In this document: in pieces, positions 1 to 4,125 of the stretch
Layout of the letters: each line of letters begins with the position of its first letter
Numbering within the stretch: the first letter of the stretch is position 1
Source of the DNA: RBG-13-66-14 sp964436465
GTDB taxonomy: Bacteria; RBG-13-66-14
NCBI GenBank assembly: GCA_964436465.1
Contig: CAYTCV010000109.1
Location: forward strand, 1 to 5,463
Direction: 5' to 3'
DNA: 5,463 nt
The notes under the pieces: model-generated
What the model was told of the DNA's origin: nothing
Seen by the model: only the letters and a program-made list of their open reading frames with translations
Database searches by the model: none
Translations under genes and position numbers: made by a program

Positions 1-9
1 GTCGCTGAC

Positions 10-27
10 CACACGCCTTGTCGTGTG
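10..27. repeat. Short hairpin at the left edge
   Basis: A perfect 6-bp stem CACACG (10-15) pairs with CGTGTG (22-27) around a 6-nt loop. No T-run follows, so it does not look like an intrinsic terminator. It may belong to the palindrome cluster to its right or be chance. All three + strand frames close by position 34, so nothing supports the tail of an upstream gene here, although one could end within the first few bases. Confidence 0.3.
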
Positions 28-42
28 TAGGTAGCGGCCCCC

Positions 43-78
43 CCCTCTCCCCTCGGGGGAGAGGGTCGGGGTGAGGGG
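43..78 (-). repeat. CCCTCACCC/CTCTCCC palindromic repeat, copy 1 (inverted)
   Basis: A perfect 10-bp stem (43-52 with 56-65, CCCTCTCCCC against GGGGAGAGGG) closes a 3-nt loop TCG. It is followed by TCGGGGTGAGGGG. Read on the minus strand this gives CCCTCACCCCGACCCTCTCC and then the hairpin, which is the same order of blocks as the element at 187-233. The two are therefore copies in opposite orientation. Elements of this type, with CCCTCACCCTAACCC beside a CTCTCCC...GGGAGAG hairpin, are familiar intergenic repeats in many GC-rich bacteria. I state that from memory and not from a search. Confidence 0.75.
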
Positions 79-86
79 TGATTCGC

Positions 87-112
87 GGCGGCCCGCAGAG
101 GGGCCGCCCTAC
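87..112 (-). repeat. GCAGAG-loop hairpin with GTAGGG end, copy 1
   Basis: A perfect 8-bp stem, GGCGGCCC (87-94) against GGGCCGCC (101-108), encloses the loop GCAGAG (95-100). The tail CTAC follows, so the minus strand begins GTAGGGCGGCCCC. The same loop and tail recur at 363-388 with a different but still perfectly paired stem. The GTAGGG end is also shared with the palindromes at 148 and 279, placing all four in one repeat family. Confidence 0.75.
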
Positions 113-141
113 ACATGGCGTTTGACGGTCGTTGCCATGTG
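112..141. repeat. Inverted repeat linking two facing repeat units
   Basis: CACATGGC (112-119) pairs perfectly with GCCATGTG (134-141) around a 14-nt loop (120-133). Just outside it, CGCCCTAC (105-112) can pair with GTAGGGCG (148-155), the ends of the two neighbouring repeat units. The stretch from about 87 to 173 could therefore fold as one long interrupted inverted repeat or as three separate hairpins. The arms share base 112, so both forms cannot be complete at once. Confidence 0.5.
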
Positions 142-147
142 ATGGAT

Positions 148-173
148 GTAGGGCGGGGATTTTAATCCCCGCC
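148..173 (+). repeat. GTAGGG-ended palindrome with an AT centre
   Basis: GGCGGGGATT (152-161) pairs with AATCCCCGCC (164-173) as a perfect 10-bp stem with only two bases between the arms. In solution a slightly larger AT loop is more likely. It begins GTAGGGCGG, identical over nine bases to the minus-strand start of the hairpin at 87-112. No downstream T-tract is present, so a terminator role is not indicated. Confidence 0.7.
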
Positions 174-186
174 GCTTAATACCTTA

Positions 187-233
187 CCCTCACCCTAGCC
201 CGTAGGCGAGCCTCTCCCTTAAAGGGAGAGGGG
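187..233 (+). repeat. CCCTCACCC/CTCTCCC palindromic repeat, copy 2
   Basis: The element reads CCCTCACCCTAGCCC (187-201), then nine extra bases GTAGGCGAG (202-210), then a 9-bp perfect hairpin CCTCTCCCT (211-219) against AGGGAGAGG (223-231) with loop TAA. It matches the minus strand of the element at 43-78 block by block, except for the nine-base insert and a different loop. A further degenerate scrap, ACCCTAACCC, occurs just downstream at about 244-253. Confidence 0.75.
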
Positions 234-278
234 ACCGGCCGCGACCCTAACCCGGCCCGACGGCACGTTTGCAATATC

Positions 279-304
279 GTAGGGGCGGGTGTCCACACCC
301 GCCC
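279..304 (+). repeat. GTAGGG-ended palindrome with a TGT/ACA centre
   Basis: GGGCGGGTGT (283-292) pairs with ACACCCGCCC (295-304) as a perfect 10-bp stem separated by two bases. Its start GTAGGGGCG is identical over nine bases to the minus-strand start of the element at 363-388 and one G longer than the starts at 112 (minus strand) and 148. The centre is unrelated to that of the 148-173 palindrome, so ends are conserved and cores vary. Confidence 0.7.
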
Positions 305-321
305 GCCTATATCAACAAGCA

Positions 322-345
322 GACAAAGGGCTTAAGCCCCTTGTC
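322..345. repeat. GGGCTTAAGCCC-centred palindrome
   Basis: The 12-base arms GACAAAGGGCTT (322-333) and AAGCCCCTTGTC (334-345) are complementary except for one A/C mismatch (327 against 340), with no spacer. It has no GTAGGG end, so it looks like a different repeat type from its neighbours. It is not followed by a T-run. Confidence 0.6.
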
Positions 346-362
346 CACGGAGAGTTTTACGC

Positions 363-388
363 GGGCGCCCGCAGAGGGGCGCCCCTAC
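363..388 (-). repeat. GCAGAG-loop hairpin with GTAGGG end, copy 2
   Basis: The stem GGGCGCCC (363-370) pairs with GGGCGCCC (377-384) around loop GCAGAG (371-376), followed by CTAC. Relative to the copy at 87-112 the loop and the base of the stem are unchanged, while the third and fourth pairs are swapped from C-G and G-C to G-C and C-G. Pairing is thus kept despite changes in both arms. Confidence 0.75.
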
Positions 389-429
389 ATCTATGCAACC
401 TCATGCGGATACTTTTACCCGGAAATAAG

Positions 430-464
430 CCCCGAAAGCGCCTCGCCGACGCCGGGGGTTTTTT
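430..464 (+). terminator. Possible intrinsic terminator closing the repeat region
   Basis: CCCCG (430-434) can pair with CGGGG (453-457), and GCG (438-440) with CGC (450-452), leaving an AAA bulge and a 9-nt loop. The run TTTTTT (459-464) follows. The hairpin is imperfect but the U-tract is good. It would stop transcripts entering from the left before the cAMP-receptor-like gene. It overlaps the expected -35 zone of the next promoter, so part of the signal could be coincidental. Confidence 0.4.
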
Positions 465-472
465 GCTATAAT
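464..472 (+). promoter_or_regulatory. Extended -10 promoter for the cNMP-binding gene
   Basis: TGCTATAAT (464-472) is a perfect extended -10 element (TG, one base, TATAAT). No TTGACA-like -35 sits 16-18 bases upstream, where the sequence is instead CGCCGA inside the possible terminator stem. Initiation would fall near 479, giving a leader of about 20 nt before the ATG at 502. GAGG at 492-495 is the likely ribosome binding site. Confidence 0.6.
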
Positions 473-501
473 CTTTGCGTCACGCACAAGCGAGGTTCCC
501 C

Positions 502-978
502 ATGCCCACCCCGGACCAAATCCGCGACGTCATGCTCTTCGCCGGCCTGGACGACCCCGAGCTCGAGGTGGTCGCCTCCCGCCTGAAGGAGGAGACCTTC
601 GCCAAAGACGACTTCATCTTCCACGAGGGCGACACCGGGGACAAGTTCTACATCGTGGATTCCGGCATGGTCTCCATCACCCTCGCCATCGAGGGGGTGG
701 GGACCGAGGAGCTTCTGTTCCTGGAGCGCCCGGCCTTCTTCGGCGAGATGGCGCTCATAGACGCCGCGCCCCGCTCGGCCTCCGCCGTCTGCCGCAAGGA
801 AACCCAGCTCCTCTCCCTGGGCAAGGCGGACTTCGAGAAGCTCATCGTCGAGGACACCGACATCGGCAACAAAATCATGATAGCCTTCATCCGCACCTTC
901 TGCACCCGCATCCGCAAGTCCAACGAGAAACTGCGCAACTACTACAAGATTCACAAGGCCTTCGAGGGCTCGTCGTAG
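502..978 (+). CDS. Cyclic nucleotide-binding domain protein, stand-alone
   Basis: The 158-residue protein is essentially one cyclic nucleotide-binding domain (Crp/Fnr- and protein kinase A regulatory-subunit-like fold). Residues 33-57 hold the first beta strands with the HEGDTGDKFYIVDSG turn. Residues 80-95 are the phosphate-binding cassette FGEMALIDAAPRSASA, with Glu82 and Arg91 placed to contact the ribose and phosphate of a cyclic nucleotide. Residues 121-150 form a basic, probably helical tail. There is no helix-turn-helix, so it is not a complete Crp-type regulator; it more likely senses a ligand and acts on a partner protein, which is inference. An upstream in-frame TTG at 475 would add nine residues, but the ATG at 502 is preferred because GAGG lies six bases before it. 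The ligand cannot be told from sequence. Confidence 0.88.
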   Translation: MPTPDQIRDVMLFAGLDDPELEVVASRLKEETFAKDDFIFHEGDTGDKFYIVDSGMVSITLAIEGVGTEELLFLERPAFFGEMALIDAAPRSASAVCRKETQLLSLGKADFEKLIVEDTDIGNKIMIAFIRTFCTRIRKSNEKLRNYYKIHKAFEGSS

Positions 979-1011
979 TTCCCGGTTCGGCCCGATTCCA
1001 CACGTCCCTCC

Positions 1012-1034
1012 AGAGGCGGGAATCCCCCGCCTTT
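1012..1034 (+). terminator. Stem-loop between the cNMP-binding gene and dut
   Basis: AGGCGGG (1014-1020) pairs with CCCGCCT (1026-1032) around AATCC. The stem can be extended by a G-T and an A-T pair to 1012 and 1034. Only TTT follows before a run of seven A, so it is a weak intrinsic terminator at best and may be a partial terminator or an RNA end stabiliser. It lies ten bases before the dut start, where a ribosome binding site would be expected. Confidence 0.4.
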
Positions 1035-1043
1035 AAAAAAACG

Positions 1044-1577
1044 ATGACCGACCCCGTCCCGCTCCCCGGCCCGATTACCGGCGACGCGCTCGCCCGTCTT
1101 CTCGCGGGCAGTCCGCCGCTGGTGGAGGGGATGTCCGACCCCGGAATTCAGGCGACCCCGAACGGCGTGGACCTCACCGCGGCCGAGGTGGCCTGGTTCT
1201 CGGACGACGCGCCCGGTCGCCTGGATTTCGACAATACCGGCCGCCGGCTGCCGGAGACGGAGGTCATCCCCTGGCGGGAGGGACGGCTTATCCTGCCGCC
1301 CGGGGCCTACCTCGTCCGCTACGCGGAGAAGGTCAACCTGCCGCGGGACGTCCTGGCGCTGGGGAAGCCGCGCTCGAGCCTCTTGCGCTGCGGGGCGCAC
1401 CTGGGCAGCGCGGTGTGGGACGCGGGATATTCCGGCCGGGGGCAGGGGCTGCTGGCCGTTTTCAACCCCGCCGGCCTGGAGCTCGATGAGCGGGCGCGGG
1501 TGCTGCAGCTCCTCTTCTTCCGCCTGACGGGGGAAACCGCGGGCTACCGCGGCGGCTACCAGGGCGAGGGGACCTGA
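1044..1577 (+). CDS. dut: dUTP diphosphatase, archaeal type
   Basis: This enzyme would hydrolyse dUTP to dUMP and pyrophosphate, keeping uracil out of DNA and supplying dUMP for thymidylate synthesis. The 177-residue protein belongs to the dUTPase/dCTP deaminase superfamily. Visible motifs in order are GIQATPNGVDLT (34-45), GKPRSSLLRCG (107-117, the phosphate-contact PRSS motif), AVWDAGYSGRGQGLLAVFNP (123-142) with Asp126 in the place of the water-activating aspartate, RVLQLLFFRL (152-161), and the C-terminal GYRGGYQGEG (168-176) that would close over the nucleotide. The VWDAGY...NP and YQGE forms match archaeal dUTPases more than the usual trimeric bacterial Dut, and the catalytic Glu of dCTP deaminase (LEF) is absent, which favours dUTPase over deaminase. 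The start ATG has no Shine-Dalgarno, only an A-rich leader. The stop is 3 nt before the next gene. Confidence 0.85.
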   Translation: MTDPVPLPGPITGDALARLLAGSPPLVEGMSDPGIQATPNGVDLTAAEVAWFSDDAPGRLDFDNTGRRLPETEVIPWREGRLILPPGAYLVRYAEKVNLPRDVLALGKPRSSLLRCGAHLGSAVWDAGYSGRGQGLLAVFNPAGLELDERARVLQLLFFRLTGETAGYRGGYQGEGT

Positions 1578-1580
1578 CCG

Positions 1581-1988
1581 ATGGGCGAACCCGAACAGCC
1601 GGGTGAGGAGAATCGGCTCCTGAAACCGTGGACGCGCGGGCTCCTCGTCGTAGCCGGCACGCTCTGTCTGGGCCTGGGAGTCGCGGGCATCTTCCTCCCG
1701 GTCCTGCCCACCACGCCGTTCCTGTTGCTGGCGGCCGCCTGCTACGCCCACGGTTCCAGAAGGCTCCACGACTGGCTCATGGGCACACGCCTCGGGGCCT
1801 ACATCCGCGCCTGGCGCTCCAAACAGGGCATTCCCCTCCGCCTGAAAATCTGGACCCTGGTCCTGCTGGCGGTCGTCATCACCGTCTCCGCCGTCTTCTT
1901 CGTTGAGGCGCTCTGGCTGCGCATCCTGCTGGGCGTCGTTCTGGTCGGCGTGTCCGTCCACATCCTCTCCATCCCCACCGCCCGCTGA
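1581..1988 (+). CDS. DUF454 (YbaN-like) small inner-membrane protein
   Basis: The 135-residue protein matches the DUF454 family, whose E. coli member is YbaN. The signature GVAGIFLPVLPTTPFLLLAAACYA (33-56) is followed by the characteristic SRRLHDWLMGTRLGAYIRAWRSKQGIP (59-85). Hydrophobic segments at about 19-40, 43-56, 88-108 and 111-130 suggest three or four membrane passes. The family has no established biochemical function. It starts 3 nt after the dut stop with GAGGGG at 1566-1571 inside the dut end, so the two genes are almost certainly co-transcribed. A link between dUTP cleavage and this membrane protein is not evident and the pairing may be incidental. Confidence 0.85.
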   Translation: MGEPEQPGEENRLLKPWTRGLLVVAGTLCLGLGVAGIFLPVLPTTPFLLLAAACYAHGSRRLHDWLMGTRLGAYIRAWRSKQGIPLRLKIWTLVLLAVVITVSAVFFVEALWLRILLGVVLVGVSVHILSIPTAR

Positions 1989-2000
1989 CTCCGCCTCCCG

Positions 2001-2030
2001 TTGTCAGACCCCGCCGCGGCGTGATATGCT
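2001..2030 (+). promoter_or_regulatory. Sigma70-type promoter of the SPFH-zinc ribbon gene
   Basis: TTGTCA (2001-2006) is separated by 18 bases from TATGCT (2025-2030), and TG at 2022-2023 makes this an extended -10. Transcription would start near 2037, leaving about 33 nt to the ATG at 2070. It lies directly after the DUF454 stop and marks a new transcription unit. Confidence 0.65.
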
Positions 2031-2069
2031 AGGGTCCGTAAATTACCCCCGCGCATTCAAGGAGTGACC

Positions 2070-3095
2070 ATGGCCATCGAAATCCTGCAATCCCTCGACA
2101 ACACGGGCGACGTCCTCGTCGAGCGCATCCCGCACGACGGCTCCGGCGATATCGCCTACGGCGCCCAGGTCGTCGTCCGCGAGAGCCAGGAGGCCGTCTT
2201 CTTCCGCGACGGCCAGGCCCTGGACCGCTTCGCTCCCGGACGCCACACCGTCACATCGGCCAACATCCCGCTCCTGCGGGGCCTGTTGAAGCTCCCCTTC
2301 GGCGGCAAGACCCCCTTCAAGGTCGAGGTCTACTTCGTCAACCGGAAGGTCTTCACCGACCTCAAGTGGGGCACGCCGCAGCCGGTGGCCTTCCGAGACG
2401 CCGAGTTCGGCATCGTCCGCCTGCGCGCCCACGGCATCTACTCGTTGAAAATCACCGACTCCGGCCTCTTCGTCAACAAGTACGTCGGCACCGGCAACAT
2501 CAAAAAGGTCGGCGAGCTGGAGGACTTCCTCCGCGGCATCATCGTCAGCCGGACCTTCGACTTCCTCGGCGAGCAGGTCAAAAGCCTGCTGGACCTGCCC
2601 GCGCTCTACGACGAGTTCGCCATCGCGCTCAAGGCCAAGCTCACCGATGAGGTCGCCACCTACGGCATAGAGCTGGTGGACTTCACCGTGGGGGCCATCA
2701 CCGCCCCGCCCGAGGTCGAGAAGGCCATGGACGAGCGCGCCAGGATGGGCGCCATCGGCGACATGGACCGCTACACCCGCTACAAGACCGCCGAGGCCAT
2801 CGGCGACGCGGCCAAGCAGCCCGGCGGCGGGGGCATGGCCGGCATGGGCGCCGGCCTCGGCGCGGGGATGGCCATCGGGGGCCAGATGGCCGACGCCATG
2901 CAGAACAAGGGTGGAGAAGGCGCCCCGGAGAAGGTCATCGTCTGCGGCAAGTGCGGTCACGAGAACCCGGCCGGCGACAAGTTCTGCGGCAAGTGCGGCG
3001 CGCCGCTGCACCCGGTCTGCCCCCACTGCGGAGCCGAGCTCGTTTCCGGCGACAAGTTCTGCGGCAAATGCGGCAAGGCGATTGAATCGCCCTGA
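2070..3095 (+). CDS. SPFH/Band 7 (YdjI-like) protein with C-terminal double zinc ribbon
   Basis: The 341-residue protein starts at the ATG after AAGGAG (2059-2064); an in-frame GTG two codons upstream overlaps that site and is less likely. Residues 1-235 resemble the YdjI/'virion core protein'-like branch of the SPFH superfamily, with the recognisable stretches VVVRESQEAVFFRDGQ (34-49), RFAPGRHTV (53-61) and VEVYFVNRKVFTDLKWGTP (85-103). Residues 251-275 are a Gly/Met/Ala-rich linker. Residues 292-335 contain eight cysteines as two CxxC-x10-CxxC ribbons (292/295/306/309 and 317/320/331/334), expected to bind two zinc ions. SPFH proteins assemble into oligomers at membranes; B. subtilis YdjI works with the PspA-like YdjF in envelope stress. 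No N-terminal membrane helix is seen here, so it is probably cytoplasmic or peripheral. The exact function is unknown. Confidence 0.85.
   Translation: MAIEILQSLDNTGDVLVERIPHDGSGDIAYGAQVVVRESQEAVFFRDGQALDRFAPGRHTVTSANIPLLRGLLKLPFGGKTPFKVEVYFVNRKVFTDLKWGTPQPVAFRDAEFGIVRLRAHGIYSLKITDSGLFVNKYVGTGNIKKVGELEDFLRGIIVSRTFDFLGEQVKSLLDLPALYDEFAIALKAKLTDEVATYGIELVDFTVGAITAPPEVEKAMDERARMGAIGDMDRYTRYKTAEAIGDAAKQPGGGGMAGMGAGLGAGMAIGGQMADAMQNKGGEGAPEKVIVCGKCGHENPAGDKFCGKCGAPLHPVCPHCGAELVSGDKFCGKCGKAIESP
2971..3074 (+). repeat. In-frame direct repeat encoding the two zinc ribbon ends
   Basis: A 29-base block at 2971-2999 recurs at 3046-3074 with a single G-to-A difference (2993 against 3068). The copies are 75 bases, exactly 25 codons, apart. 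Both encode GDKFCGKCG, the second cysteine knuckle of each ribbon. The intervening halves of the two ribbons are clearly different, so either the duplication is old with local gene conversion, or only the knuckle is under strong constraint. Confidence 0.8.
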
Positions 3096-3138
3096 CGTCT
3101 CACGTTATCCCCGAACGCCGGGCCGGAGGTGGGACCTG

Positions 3139-3603
3139 ATGGCCGAGGCACGGATAGAGATAAAAAGAGGGGTGAACTTCACCGCGGCGCACCTGCGGGG
3201 ATGGGACAGGCTGGAGGAGTTCAGCTTCCAGCTTCCGGGGATGAAAGCCCGCTATCCGGGGAAGCTGTTTATGAAAGAACCGCTGGGGCTCACGGGGATG
3301 GAGATGTCGCTCAACCGCCTCCCGCCGGGCGGCGAGATTCCATTCCTCCACCGCCACCGCAACAACGAGGAGCTCTACATCTTCATCAAGGGGCGGGGGC
3401 AATTCCAGGTGGACGGAGAGGTCCTGGAGGTCGGCGAAGGCTCGGTGGTCCGGGTCGCCCGGGACGGCGTCCGCGCCTGGCGCAACGACTCCGACGAGGA
3501 CCTGTACTTCATCGTCGTTCAGGCCAGGGCCGACGGCATGCCCGACGCCTGCATCTCCGACGGCATGAGCGTCCCCGGAAAGGCCGCGTGGAGCCGGTCC
3601 TGA
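3139..3603 (+). CDS. Single-domain cupin protein
   Basis: The 154-residue protein has one conserved beta-barrel cupin domain of about residues 50-127. Cupin motif 1 is intact: GGEIPFLHRHRNNEELYIFIKGRG (64-87) supplies His71, His73 and Glu77 or Glu78 as metal ligands. The motif 2 region, GEGSVVRVARDGVRAWRND (99-117), has Ala113 where the fourth ligand histidine normally sits. Metal binding with three ligands, or a non-catalytic binding role, are both possible. The substrate is not predictable. The start ATG follows GGAGGT (3125-3130) by eight bases. It lies 43 nt after the SPFH gene with no terminator between, so it is probably read from the promoter at 2001. An open frame continues upstream over the SPFH gene, but that part is out-of-frame shadow. 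Confidence 0.82.
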   Translation: MAEARIEIKRGVNFTAAHLRGWDRLEEFSFQLPGMKARYPGKLFMKEPLGLTGMEMSLNRLPPGGEIPFLHRHRNNEELYIFIKGRGQFQVDGEVLEVGEGSVVRVARDGVRAWRNDSDEDLYFIVVQARADGMPDACISDGMSVPGKAAWSRS

Positions 3604-3763
3604 GCTTGTGACTAGCCCAATCGTCCGCCCGACCGCGGCGCCCTGCTCAATCCTGACGCCAGTTTCTACAGCTAATTCGGTAAAACGGTGACCGGGTGAT
3701 TTTCACGTACTGCCGACCACGGCTAATGTTCTACGGACCGACTCCCCATCAGACCAGCACGTT
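3604..3763. other. Non-coding stretch with no recognised feature
   Basis: About 160 bases after the cupin stop contain no credible reading frame, tRNA or repeat of the type seen at the left end. Base composition is visibly less GC-rich than the flanking genes and codon periodicity is absent. Only tiny palindromes occur, such as CGGTGACCG. The longest open stretch from a GTG at 3608 gives 27 residues with no ribosome binding site. It leads straight into a terminator-like hairpin, so it may be the 3' untranslated end of the SPFH-cupin transcript or a small RNA. Confidence 0.45.
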
Positions 3764-3793
3764 ATGCGGCGCCTTTACGGCGTCGCATTTGCT
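3764..3793 (+). terminator. Intrinsic terminator before the hyp operon
   Basis: ATGCGGCGCC (3764-3773) pairs with GGCGTCGCAT (3779-3788) over ten pairs including one G-T wobble, around a 5-nt loop TTTAC. TT, G and CTT follow immediately (3789-3794). The strong stem with a mixed U-rich tail, placed just before a clear promoter, suits a rho-independent terminator that separates the upstream transcript from hypCD. Confidence 0.65.
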
Positions 3794-3801
3794 TGATTAT
3801 C

Positions 3802-3830
3802 TTGACACTTTCCAATCCCCCCGCTAAGCT
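3802..3830 (+). promoter_or_regulatory. Sigma70-type promoter of the hypCD operon
   Basis: A consensus -35 TTGACA (3802-3807) is followed after the optimal 17 bases by TAAGCT (3825-3830). Transcription would start near 3837, about 37 nt before the hypC ATG. I see no clear operator palindrome overlapping it and no GG-N10-GC sigma54 site, which sets it apart from the sigma54-dependent hyp operons of some proteobacteria. Confidence 0.7.
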
Positions 3831-3873
3831 TCCGGGCGGAAGAATCACCCGAACGCGCAACACCGGAGCCACC

Positions 3874-4125
3874 ATGTGCCTCTCCGTTCCGATGAAGATT
3901 CTCGAGGTCGAGGGGGATAGGGCCGTCGTCGAGCTGGGCGGCACCACCCAGGAAATCTCCATCGTCCTGGTGGACCCGCCGCCCGTCCCCGGTCAGTACG
4001 CCATCGTCCACGCCGGTTTCGCCCTCAACGTCATCGACGAGGACGAGGCGCGGGAGAACCTGGCGCTGCTGGAGGAGCTGGCCGAGCACCACCAGCGGGA
4101 GCTGGACGCCCGGGGGGAGGGGTAG
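3874..4125 (+). CDS. hypC: Hydrogenase maturation chaperone HypC
   Basis: HypC carries the iron atom while its two cyanides and one CO are attached, in complex with HypD, and delivers it to the precursor of the [NiFe]-hydrogenase large subunit in the cytoplasm. The 83-residue protein opens with the family hallmark MCLSVPMKI; Cys2, exposed once Met1 is removed, is the iron and HypD contact. The small beta-barrel follows, with VHAGFALNVID (45-55) containing the conserved His46, and a C-terminal helix EARENLALLEELAEHH (58-73) that is typical of the family. Length is normal. The ATG was chosen because the hallmark requires Cys at position 2 and GGAG (3864-3867) lies six bases upstream; the frame is open further upstream only through promoter DNA. 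First gene of the operon. Confidence 0.96.
   Translation: MCLSVPMKILEVEGDRAVVELGGTTQEISIVLVDPPPVPGQYAIVHAGFALNVIDEDEARENLALLEELAEHHQRELDARGEG

Noticed and set aside
43..388. CRISPR array
   Set aside because: The repeats differ in type and orientation, spacing is irregular, and there are no uniform spacers.
269..586. Plus-strand open frame of 105 codons running through the repeat region
   Set aside because: It crosses four palindromes, the promoter and the start of the cNMP-binding gene in another frame. It has no ribosome site and its composition follows the repeats.
951..1961. Long minus-strand open frame (336 codons) across dut and the DUF454 gene
   Set aside because: It is antisense to two recognisable genes and low-complexity in translation (runs of Gln, Arg, Glu, Gly). 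Such frames arise from the GC-rich codon bias of the + strand genes.
2043..3026. Long minus-strand open frame (327 codons) opposite the SPFH gene
   Set aside because: The translation is repetitive Val/Asp/Gly/Ala/Glu-rich with no family resemblance, and the + strand frame has clear SPFH and zinc ribbon motifs and a promoter.
3690..3698. CGGTGACCG palindrome as an operator
   Set aside because: It is only four pairs long and far from the hypC promoter, so it is within what chance would give.
3604..3763. tRNA or other known RNA gene
   Set aside because: There is no T-loop GTTCRA, no cloverleaf pairing and no CCA-type end that I can find.
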